Shown piece after piece: positions 27,101-39,500 of a DNA stretch of 64,000 bases; the stretch's first letter is position 1; each line of letters opens with the position of its first letter. Below the pieces are notes generated by a model. It was not told where the DNA came from. It was given only the letters and a program-made list of their open reading frames with translations, and did no database searches. The translations under genes were made by a program, and so were the position numbers. The stretch covers positions 12,659,808 through 12,723,807 of the forward strand of contig WARS01000013.1 of NCBI GenBank assembly GCA_008933995.1, in the 5' to 3' direction. This stretch comes from Datnioides undecimradiatus. Taxonomy: Eukaryota; Chordata; Actinopteri; Lobotiformes; Datnioididae.

Positions 27101-30100
27101 TGCAGCTGGTTAGCTTAGCTTAGCATGAATACTGGAAACAGGTGGAAAGCACAAGCAAACTTTGCTCACCAGCACCTCTAAGGCTCACAGTTAAACAGGT
27201 TATATGGCATTTTTATTACCAAAAAAAAGTATGGTTCCTGCTTAAAACAGCCTAAAACTACAACTTGTCATTTTTGCAGCTTTTTTTTTATCATTAATTA
27301 AACAAAGGAGATATGTGTTAGTTTGTGAACTTTAGCCATGCTGGCAGGCAGAAAAGTTACCTTTCAGGTTAGCCTGCTGCTAACTGAGTGTAGTGCCACT
27401 CTTGTCCTCTGGGCACAATGTCGAATTATTCATTTGAACAAATCAGAAAAAAAGGCACTAAGCAAAAACAGGAAGCATTTGCAGAATCAACACTGGTGCC
27501 AGAATAGTGATACACAGAGCTCAAAGAAGAACTGCACATCATAATTTCTACACTTTTGTTGAGCTTATAATTAATGTATGACTCCTCCAATACCAGTGTC
27601 TGCTCCCACATCTTGGCTTTGCAGCCATATTCAGGGAATTAGTTCAGAAAAGAACATGAGGGACAGCAAACAGGATAAACACAAGAGAAAAACCCAGAGA
27701 GGAGGATAAAGCTGTCAATCAAACTCAGAGGTGAACCCGCTCAAAGCTGTCAGAGGGGGAAAACTCCAGACCACACCAATAACGTACCTCCACAACAGCT
27801 CAAAGGGAAAGCCTGGTATGTGTGTAACAGTGCAATAAAAATGTTATTATATTGTAAATATTTTATAGCCTCAGGTTTGTCACTATGAGAGCCTATGTTT
27901 TACACTCATGAGCATAAAATAATAAAACAAAATGGTTCTGGATACGTCTGGAGGGAGCAACAGTGTTAAAAGGTGATAGAAAATCCTCCATTTCTTGGTA
28001 TTTACTGCTGGCCGTGGTGGCTATTAGCATACTAATATCCGCTTTCAGACTCTCAAGACAAAATCCTTTTTAAATTCATTGGTTTTGGAGGATGCAAATG
28101 TTATGTGAAGATTAAAAACAGATCTGGGATTCAAAGCCTCTTTATCCATCAGAGGACAAGAAAACTTTGTTTTAAATTAATTTCCCTCATTCTCGTGCGT
28201 CTTTCAGATCTGTGTCCCAGTCCCACCAGTCTATTCAAATATGAATCAGAAAAAACAGAAGCAGAACGTATCCATTAAGTCACAATCACTTAAATGTCTT
28301 ATTGCATTTTAATAGGTTTTGTGAACTTGCAAAGACATACTTGAGAACATCACTAACATCTTCCTTTGCATAGCAGTTTCTCATTTGACAATTACACAGA
28401 ATTCATACACACTAGTCAAACTGGCTTTCAAATAATTTTTTAAATAAATTAGCATCATTTTGCTTTGGATTTATGCTTGTAATGATGAATAAAGTGTCAA
28501 AACATAATAAAAATTATGGGTTAAATAATGAATCTTTGGCAAATAAAATAAATAAATAAAATAAATTAAAAACACATTCATTTCAGTGGACAAAACATTT
28601 ACACCACCTACTCCTCACTTAAAACATGAGTGCAAATGACAAAATGATGTTAATATCTTTCATCAAATTGCAAATTGTGAAAATGCAAATGCTTCCTGCA
28701 GCAAAAGATCAAAGGAGAAGCTCTGCACCATTTCATCATCCTGCACCATGATCCATAGGAAGCGCCTCTCCAGTGGGATCAACACGCAAGACCATAAACA
28801 GAAATATCTTCCCACACTGTCAACCCTGAGTCAATTCAAAATGGCCACTAGTGACAACAGCTGCATAAAAAGATGACAAGAGCCAACTCATTTACCTACC
28901 CATGGTCCAGATAATGAGGAGCCACAGGCGCACAACACACACAGATATTCACACATACAGCAGACAAACACAGACACAACACCCTAACTCATTTCACACT
29001 GCATCCTCGCTAACAATTAGGGGTCAATAAAGCTGAGAAATGTTCCGGATTAATAAAGATTACAAAACAAACAACTTTACAGCAGAGCCAAACGCTGACT
29101 GAAATTAACTGCTGACATTTGTCAGAGTGGAAGGCTGGAATTGATTGTGAGCAGGAAGGGAAAAGGCCGGTTGCTCATTCCAGTCTTCAGCTGCACCTTC
29201 GCAGCTGACATTAACATGCATCTCGAATCTACACTGTATCTCCATCTGATGTGGCCACACGCCACACTTACACATCACGGTGTGTTTATTACATTCTTTT
29301 ACCTTTACGTATGCAAATAGGATGAGAAACAACATTAAAAAGGGCCAATTCGACAGCACCAACTACGGCCCCAAAAAATTACCATAAATTTGAATCAAAT
29401 TCTCTCTGACACAGTGTCAACAAACCTGAGTATTATAAGATAAGATTTATGGCATAGCTGTTTTTTTATTGGATTAGATTAGATTAGATTGTGCAAGATG
29501 ATTTCTCTTTCTCTTGCCAAAATGCAGATCATGTACATCATTGTCATGCACATCACAACGTCTTAAAACAGTCATAAAATCCAACACCTTTCTTTCGCCC
29601 CCAAACTACAACTGCCCTGAGTTTGTTTCTACAGAGGATGTTACTATTCAAGCTGCCTCCTTCCTGATTTGCATTTGTTTCCTGGTAACTCCTATATTTG
29701 GACTGGAAACACACGGCAATTACACCTCGTTGATAGTGTTTCTAAATGCAGCTCTGAGCAGCCTGTGGTTGTGGTTTGGATGATCAGATCTTCAATGCCT
29801 CAAGAGTGCATTTAACACCTGTAGTCTGTGAAAGCTTGCTCCATCTGTCCCTCCAGGAACTACACTAATGCCAAATGAAAAGTCTCTTTGTCTAAGAGTG
29901 GGATTCATCTGCAGATAAACAGCTGGAATAGGACACTTTTAGAGAGGCTCATCTACACTGAGGACAAAAGCACTTCCCTCTCAAAAGGCCTGACCTTCAG
30001 CCTATCGACAGGGTCAGCAAAGATCTTAAACCATGGAGGAGAAGAAAAGAAAAGAAAAGAAAGGAATGGTCCATTCAGTCAAAGGGAGACTGAAGTGATA

Positions 30101-30506
30101 AGATGAGAATGTGGGGACAAAAGGACAAAAGCAGTGTGTGAATGTCTGTATGTGTGCAGGAGTGTACTCACTTGTCCAGAGCAGAACCTTGGGTTTGGTT
30201 GCTGGTGAGCCTTGAGAAGACATTGCGGTCGTTCCTGGTTCTCAGAGGAGGTGAGGAGGGGGGAGTATAGCCATCAGTGGGCCTGATGAAGAGGCGGGAG
30301 CATGAGGAAGGTTAGGGAAGGACAAGAAGAGTTAAGCGGGAAGAAGTCTGAAAATTACATTACATAGTCAGAAAATGTGATTGATCTGCCGAGAAAATAC
30401 ATTTGAGCATTGACAGCATTAACAGTGCGAGTACCTGTATGCACGGTCGTAAGATTTCCTTCTTGTTATAGGGGAAGTGTCATAACCCCGAGACTGCCTG
30501 GGACTG

Positions 30507-30537
<31 letters not shown>

Positions 30538-33500
30538 TGCAAACTAAGCAAATCTTAAACGGAGTGCACAGGACGATGATACACATCTAAGTAAAGTTTG
30601 GGAGTCTACAAGCAACAAGGGTTTTATACAGTTTTTATGCGTTTCTAGCAGACTAGAGCAACTGGCAGGCTCATTTCTTTAAATATCAAACAGCACACAA
30701 ACAGGCTCCCCGTCCCCCAGGACTGATGCAAATTTCATTGATTTCTCCTGCTCTCTCCCAGAAGCAGTTTCATAACCTAAAAAATGTCAGGCCTCTGGCA
30801 GGTTTCCAGGGGGAAAATAAAAAAATCTTAGCAACTTGGTCTTGTCAGAAAACAAAATGTAAAAAGATATTTTTTTTTCCTTCAAATGTATTTGTGATCA
30901 CTGATTGTGTACCACACGGTGTTCAATTATTCTCATGCAATTATCCTCATGTTTCTTTCCCAGTTGTTTGTTTGTCTCAGTAGCATGTTTTATGCTTAAA
31001 TGGTCACAGATATTCCAGCGAAACACATCTCATCGACATGCAATGCTTCTGCTCTTCATCTTGCTCAAGGGCACTTCAGCAGGACAAATGCTTTTAACCA
31101 ACATGAGGATCCAAGATGAGGTTCTCTTACACAGTAGAGCTGTGATTCCCAACCAGGGGTGATTGTAGTGCCACTTGGTGCCACTTGGAAATATTTGTAG
31201 ATTTTAAGAAATACTGAGTAAGTTCTTATACATGAAACGATATTTCAATATTTCAATTTATATTGTTCAAATAGTTAGCAGTTAACAGACAGTTAGCTAA
31301 TGTAATGGACAGATGGTTAATAGTTAGCTAAATGTAATGGTTGATAGCTAAAAGTAATAAATGAATGCCTGTTAAAGCTACATGTATGGGACAGATGGTT
31401 GACATACAAAAATAATGTTTTCCAAGAAAGGGTAGCTTATCTGACAGAGACCAGACAAAAAAAGGTTGTGAACCACTGCAGTAAAGAGTGCATATAAAAT
31501 GCTGCAGCAACAGATTCACTGCAGTAATTTTAATTTGTGCAGTCATAATTCAACATGGCCTCTAAAGAGCCAAGCCCCCATTATACAGCATTCTTCTGGT
31601 AACACTTATAGCAACACTCGAACGACATGTATTGCACTCACTTTACCTCAGTGATGATTATGATTCACTTACAAGGTGTGTCCCCTGACAGGTAGGCTGA
31701 TGGTGCGGGACACACGGTCCCTGTGGTAGGGGTCTCGTAGGGCCAGGCTCAGCCCCAGATTCGCTGTTGCCAAACTCAGGCCGTCCTCCTGGATGTCTGT
31801 CAGTGAGGCCAGAGACTTGGTGATGTGTTGCTGCTTGCTGCCTGATGCGGGGTCCAGGATGGGTCCCAGATACTCCGCCGACACTGCCTTCATCTGAGCT
31901 GACAGTCGAGGCTCCATCTGGGTAAAAACGTGCACCATTTGTTTTACACAGGAGCATTGAGGAATGGAATGAGACAGACAGCCAACAGTGGGATTGCAAA
32001 AATGGAGACATAAAATCAAGATAAAGATTGAATTTAATTAAAGCACAAGAGGAAATTAACATACAGCCTGAAAACATCATTCAGGAGGGAAAAGGGCGAC
32101 AGGAATATGAAAACGGTTAAAAAAAACAAACTAGAAATGAAAAAGCAGCCATTGGGGGTCAAACAAAAGCTGGATAAAGACAAACAATAACTAAAAAACA
32201 CAATAAAGGATAGAGGAGAGAGCATTAACAAGAGGATAAGAGGGATTTGTGTCAAATCAGGGGTTCCTCCGCAGAATATCAAACCAAGCTTTGGAAAGCG
32301 GAAGATTTCTTTTATCTGTTTGCTTTTACTGCCACCTTATGGTTCCAAAGAAGAAATACGCACAGACAAAGTGTGGAATTAGAGCAAGGGCCTAAACACA
32401 ATCACTACAGGAAAACATACAAAAATGTCTATCTAAGGTTTTGAAGAATAATTTAGCTATTCTGTATTTCTGGACAGAGGATGCCCTCGCTGTGTATACT
32501 GTGTCTCTGATCTATGAACAGAGGTAAATACCAACTCTGCATTTCAACTGCACAGATCAGCTCTACCTTTATCTTGAAATCATCTTGGCTGTTGGATTCT
32601 TTCATTTGAGAGACACTGTAGAAAAAAAGAAAATGAGCATTAGGTAAATAAATATGTATACAAAGAGAAATTTGAAATGAGTTACAGATTTTTGAGGTGA
32701 GCATTTTACATAATGTACACTATGGCGTTTTTTTGTTTTTTTTTAAGTAAGACCAAGTTAGCTCATTGTAGATAAAGTTTTTGTTTATTTCAAACAAAGA
32801 GGTTCACATTGAAAGGAGGATGTTGTGTATCGAGGATGCCGTGTAGGCGATCAGACTGAAGTCTCACCTGCTGTCAGAGGCTTGGCTGAACTCAGATGGC
32901 TCCTCGTCTGTGCTGGCGTAACCGTTTTCTGGAAGCACACACAAAACATTCAACTTGTCAGCACACAGCACAGTGCACACACTCTGCCACTCAGTGTCAG
33001 CCTTAACCTGCTCCACTACCTAATTTTCTAAGCTGATATCTTTTTCTTACAATTGTAGCTTTAAAACATTCTCGGCAGTTGTTTAAGGCTCATCGTTTTC
33101 TGTTGTTTTTACATAGATTTTATCTTCCCACACATCAAAACATTATTAAAAAGATGACATAAACAAAGCGGAGAATGCGAGTGGATGATCTAATCTGAAT
33201 CTGATTTGTATTTAAAGGCGTACTGTGAGGTTAAATGAAAAGTAATGAGGTTAAGCACAATAATTATTGCCTGGAATGGAAACTGAAAGAGGAAGATGCC
33301 TTAAGAGAAATCGAGAAAGAGGAGCAACACAGACAGATTTGCAATGGACCATACTGAATGAGAACTAGCACTCACCCTGCTGTACATTATGAATAAGCGC
33401 CTGGAGTTCAGGGATGTATTCTGCCTTTTCTCGCAGGGCATCAAGGATCATGTGATTGTGGGACGAGCCGATCACGTCTGTCTGTCTCAGCTGACCCTCC

Positions 33501-36500
33501 AGAAGTCTGATCTGGGCCTCCTTCTGAGCCACCTGTAAACTCTGTGCACAGGCACGAAAAGACCAAACAAGTCAAAGATTATAATATACGCACACAGGGA
33601 AGTGAAACCACTAAATCTTTTGACTAGGTATCAATCAACCAAGAGGAAATCACACCAGAAAGTATACATATTATATTACTTTCCTAAGGGATAGTAATAG
33701 ATTTTCTTGCATTAAAAAACAGACGCCTGACATCATCTTGCAATGCAACGGAGCACCACCAGATGGCACAGCAACCATTATTCACTACAACTGCCCCTCT
33801 GTTACTTTTAGCCTGAATTCGGGTCATTACACCACCAAAACATACCACGATCGCATTTTTGTTTCATAATGTCATGACAGTTAAAAATATTTTCATTTTA
33901 CTGTATTGAAACATTTATATTAAGTAATAAGCCTGTGTAGAATTTTGTTTATTTAAATTCTGACTGAACAAGTTTAGTTGTAGTTTAACTTCCCTTCAAC
34001 ACTCTTGATTTTCTTGATTTTACAAATGTTTCTGAGCTTGTAAAACAACCTTATATCCTCCTGACTACCAGTAGTTCAAATTTGTCCTCGGTGGAGGACA
34101 TTTTTAAACTTGAATATCTCCCACCCACTTTATACTACTGAATTAACTCTCACTCAGACAAACTCTTTTGCTATCTACAGAGGACATTTGGGGTTTTTCA
34201 GTGATACCAAATGTGAAGGGGTGCGGCTTTGGTACCTTACAAAGATTGGGGAATTTTATTAAAAAAAATGTATTGGACAATATTTTTTTTCCTGGTAGTC
34301 AGGAGGATATGGACTTTCTCTGTGGCCTTGTGTGCTTACTAACTTTGTCTATGGAGGCTTTCAGGAAGTGATCCAGTAGATGGCGTGCTTCAGCCAGAGA
34401 GCAGGAGCTGATCACCACTGAGGTGTCCACAGAGTCCAGCTCATCCTGCGGGACATCACAATCCAAGGCATCACTGAGGGCCTCTGGTCACAGCTGGACA
34501 GTAAGCCTTACTTCAGTGTCTGTCTGTTTGTCTGTGTGTATGTGTTTCATACCTTGGTCTCTTCAATCTGTACAATGGTGGCCTGGCAGTCAGACAGGCT
34601 GTCGTTGATGTAGTCTATATTGGCGTTCAGCACCTCAATGTCCTCATTAATTTCCTGAAGGAGGCGGTCTTCTGCTTCTGGTCCCTCGCCATCGGCCATA
34701 AGTACCTCCCGCTTGTGTGAGAGCGATTCTTGTTGGACCGTCAGCTCTTCTCGCTTCTGACTCAGCAAAAGCACAAACACAGAAGAATAAAAGTCAGAGC
34801 TTTTTATCAGTTTTATCTTTATGGCTTCTGATTAGGACGCATAAGCCTGACCAGCATTTTTGGTGTGACGAATCAGACGCAGACACATATGAAGTGCGAC
34901 TTATTCTTTTCACAGAAAATGAAAGTGTATTTCTAGGTCATGATTTTAACAGTCAGTGCCATAAGAAAAGGGAAGAAAGAGCGTCACACTCATTGTCATT
35001 TCAGATGTCGTTTCAGATGTCAATGAAATGTATACAAATGTAAATGTATGTGATATAAGAAACTGGTTCTGCTGCTGCTACAGTGCACATATGTCATTTT
35101 GATTCCTTATGTTTGATTTTAATCTCACCTAATACTGCTGCTCACCTGACTGTAACCGTATCATGAAACAAGTTCATTTTTCTAATGCCGAGAGCATCCA
35201 TAATCTCTGCAACAACACCTGAAACAACGTTTTAAAACCTGCATCTAGATTAGAAATTGGAAGCATATTCCTACCTTGATGAGTCGATCCATGTCGGCTT
35301 CCACATTAGCGATTGTCATTCTCTGCATGACAATGTCCATAATGCGACGCTCCAGGGCTTGCCACTTCTGACGGGCAGACTTGGAGAAACTGCTGGTTCT
35401 GCCCGCCACTCCAGTGTTCCCCATGCCGACTGGCTTACGCTGCAACTTCTTCCTACTGCTGTGAAGAGACAAGAGGAGCAATATGTGACAACATATTTTT
35501 AATATTTCATCATATTTACATCATATTTGCAGCAGAAGTGGAAAAGGTGAAAAGAAAATTAACCCTACAATAAATTATTTTTTTGGCCAGCCAAGGCAGC
35601 AGTAGTTGCCCCTTTTATAACCTTTTAAGCTCAGCTGGCAAGGTAAATGGATTTCAACAAGGTAATTCTAAGTACTTACCATAAAACATAAAAGGCAGAG
35701 AGAAGTTACTGTGACTACACCAAGAGTTCTGCCCTTGGAGTCGAGGGAAACATCTCTGTATCCAATATGTACGTTTAACTATAATCGTTTACTGTCTGTT
35801 ATTGAGCAGGTGCACAGAAAGCAGCTGAAAAAACATCAGCCTGCTGCAACTACAACAATCATAAGAGAGCGACGAGTGAATCACAACACAAAGCTTCCTC
35901 AAGTTGAGGGAAGCTACAGATTCAGGTGATACTTGGCTTCATCACAACAGGCGACCTGTTTAATATGCTGATGTCATAAAAATATACATTTTACAGCCAC
36001 ATGAAAAACAGTGGCACGTTAAAGGTTAAACTACATCAGCCCTTCTTACCCAATGACTCTGGTTCCATCCATGCTTCCTTCACTCTCTCCCATGTATCCG
36101 AACGCATTGTTTTTGTTGTTCCACTGTCTCACCAGCCCACTCACAGTCCTTCCAGTCTCAGGCTCAGAGCTGCTTGCTGTAGTGCTGGCTGATAACTCAG
36201 CTCCAGAGTCCGTAACTGGAGGGGTCTGGTTCCAGCGGGCCACGCGCCCAGCAACTCGATCTGACATGGGCTTAGCCAGGCGCCGCAGAGCAGTCACCTC
36301 TTGGGTCTTCCTGCGCAGCACCAGCTCCTGCTGCCGTTTCTGAGACTCCAGCGCCCGAATCTGGTACTAATGGGCAAGAGGAGAGAAACAGTTCTTTAAT
36401 GTTTGTTATTCAGGTTTTATTTGCTTTTTTATTTTTCTTTAAACATTAATTAGATTCCTGAGCTTTTGGCACAACATGCTTACAAAGTGTTGTGCAAAGT

Positions 36501-39500
36501 GTTAGACGTAGGATGAAACCCTAAACAACAGGATTATGCATCAGACCCACGGTATGACTGTAAATGTGTCCATGCTGGTTAATAAGCTCTATCCTCCAGG
36601 GAAAACAAATAAAGATGGGAATTAATACATGCTGAGTATACACTAATCTTTAAAACATTAAAGCAAAACCAAAACCTGTGTGCAATATGTACGTGATACA
36701 TTAATTAGGTTTTGAATGTTCCAGGCGGACAAACAGATGGAGAACCTGACTGTGGATTTGCACACATGTATGTGCAAGCACCACCATCATGAATCATTCT
36801 TTAAATTCAGTAGTGAAATTAGAATTTGGATATTGTTGAGTTGTAATCAAACAGGCTCATATACAGCATTGCTCATACTGTCTCAAATTTTGAGTGTAAC
36901 GTCCAAAGGTAGCAGGAAAACCAGAGGTGACCTCTTGTCGTCGCTGCTCCTTCTTGAGCTGGGCGATCTCACGGTTCCTCTTCGCCTCCACCATTCTCCT
37001 CCTCTGCTGCTCCTCCTTCATCTGTTTCATCAGTGCCACCTGGGAATAGCAGCGTAAGGGCATCAGACTTCTTAAACTGCACTAATATTAATTAATTAAT
37101 TAATTTCATTCATCCATGCCTCCTTTCCCCTTACCTTGGCTTTTTTCATCTCGTTAACCTCTAACTGGAGCTTCTTCAGCTCCCGTTCGTACCTCCCCTG
37201 GTTTTTGAGTAGACGAGCGTGTTCTTTCTGTGCTGCTTGCAGTTTCAGCAGGTCTCGGTTCATCTCCTTGAGACGTTTCTCGTACTCTTGCTTGATCCGG
37301 TTGGCCTTCTCCTCTGTGTAATTCTCCATGGACACTGTGTAGTCATGTATTAACATCAGTGACCTGTTGGGTTTTCAACCACCAACCATATGTGCACTAC
37401 TACAGCTACTACTACAGTAGCAACTACAGCTACAATTACAAATCACATGATGGAGTAACTCACTGAGGTTCTGCAGGACGCGGTCTCTCTCTAGCTGGGT
37501 GTCTCGGATCTTGTTCTGCAGCAGAATGAGCTTTTCTTCATACTGCAACTTCAGCATCAGCAGCCTCCGTTGGCTGTTCTCCAGCTCATCTATAAGCTTC
37601 TGTTTGATTTCGATCTCGCAAGTCAGATCAGCCAGGTCCGCCTGGAAGTTGGCTGCTTAAAGAAGAGATAAATGTGACATTCTGAATTTTTTTCAAACTA
37701 ATGAAATGAACAGCAGTCAAAGAGGGGTCACCAAATTCAATTTTATCTTTTTAATTCTGATGTTCTGACATCAAACCTAAACATTAGGCACTGGTTCATT
37801 TATCTGTGTCCTTCATCTAGAAACTGTCCATAAGTCTGCAGATTCAAGCTCAGCTCTACAATGTAAAACATCTTCTCCTGTCTTCACTGTCAACCATCTG
37901 GAAAACTGTATAATGTCACTAAGGAGAACAAGATGTAAGTAATGGGACCAACATTATACAGATATGCTGGTAGCTCTGTGAGGCTGTACTAAGTCTGAGC
38001 AGTGATATGAGCTAACTAATTGGCACTGAACACAAAATACAGTTGAGGCTAATGGGAAAGTGGCTAGTTCTGCAAGTTCTGCAAACATTACTATAATACA
38101 GCGATCATCTATGTCACTACAGAAATGTTGATGAATATCTGATCTGTAGATATTGAGGTATTATACTGAAAAAGCCAAAACTTTGATAAGCCTGTGATGC
38201 TAGAGGCTTTTGGAACATAAATGTCTGTATGAAATTTAATGGATTTCCATAGAACAATTAGATGAAGATTGGCTATACAGTCTACAACAAAGCGGTGGGC
38301 TGACTGATCAATTAAAAAACATGACACAAAGGGGGAAGAGGTCTGGTCGTTTGGTCAGAAACAAACCTTTCTCATCAGAGTCGGAGTCTGAGTCTACCAG
38401 GCTCTCGTCACTGTCAAACCCATCCTCTTCCTCCCTGGCCTCCTCCTCGTCCTCCCCTTCATCTTCATCACAACCACTCTCCTCCTGCAGTGGAGACATG
38501 ATGTCCTGCACAGAAACACACAGGCACATCAGACCTTGCCCTGGTTTTGTTTTAAAACTCATTTGAATGCAGACACACATGAAGCTTACCTCTGCATAAT
38601 TGTCATCTGAATCAATCTCTCCATTCTGTCCGTTTTGTCCGTTTTCACGACTCTGGCCGTTTTCTCCATTCTCGTGCATGTGCAGTTTCACTCGCTTCTT
38701 TAGGCCTTTCTCCAGCTCTGGACTATGGGTTTTTTAAAAAAAACCCAAAAAACAGCAAATTCTTTTCCTTTACTCTTTTCATCTGTGGTCAACTGTCCAT
38801 CCAATAGTGCAGAGAGGTTTTTGTTCATTACATGCATTACAAACACTCTCCTCTATGTAAGTGAGATGTCCCACGCTGCTAACAGCCACCATTAGGCCTT
38901 TGGGAGTGCTGCCAAGTGATGTGCTCAAACCAAAATCAGACCTCTGAAGTCATTAGCAAACTCTTCCTCAGCTCAACAACCCCTCATCTTGCCCTTTTAG
39001 CTCTTTACATTTTATTGCATATTTTATTCTCCCCACTGCTCCATCTTTTACAACCACCCTGCTTATCACCCATCCCATCTCCAAATTCCCATCTACCTCC
39101 ATCTCTATCCCATTAAACCTCAATTAGCCTGTTAGGCTGTGTGCTCTTCTCTCTCATGACCCACTGGCCGACTGAATTAGCCTTTTTTGTGTCCAAGCCA
39201 GCGTTACTACTCAGCACTGGCTGCATCCCAATACTATTCAGAAGCTGGCCATCCCAAAGCCCTAATCGACTTGTGCTGTGGCTGTTAAGCTAAGAGAGAG
39301 GCAGTGAGAAGGGGAGAGTATATGGGCAATAATGTACTCATCATGTTCACTTGGCTTTTAAAACATGCACTGGTTCATTGACAAGGGCTTAAAGGGAGCA
39401 AAGAGAAATTAAATTTACATCAATCTGAGATGTTTGGACACATGAGGACATGAGGGCTTCCTGGAACGCTGTGAACTTCCAGTTTTAACATCATCATTTC

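Larger units (their letters stand above)
26664..30171 (-). other. kif21b: kif21b intron 26
   Basis: 3.5 kb. Contains the best copy of dispersed repeat family A (27001-27330), short AT-rich tandem repeats near 28538-28570, a GATTA repeat and a GAAAA repeat. No exon recognised. Confidence 0.7.
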
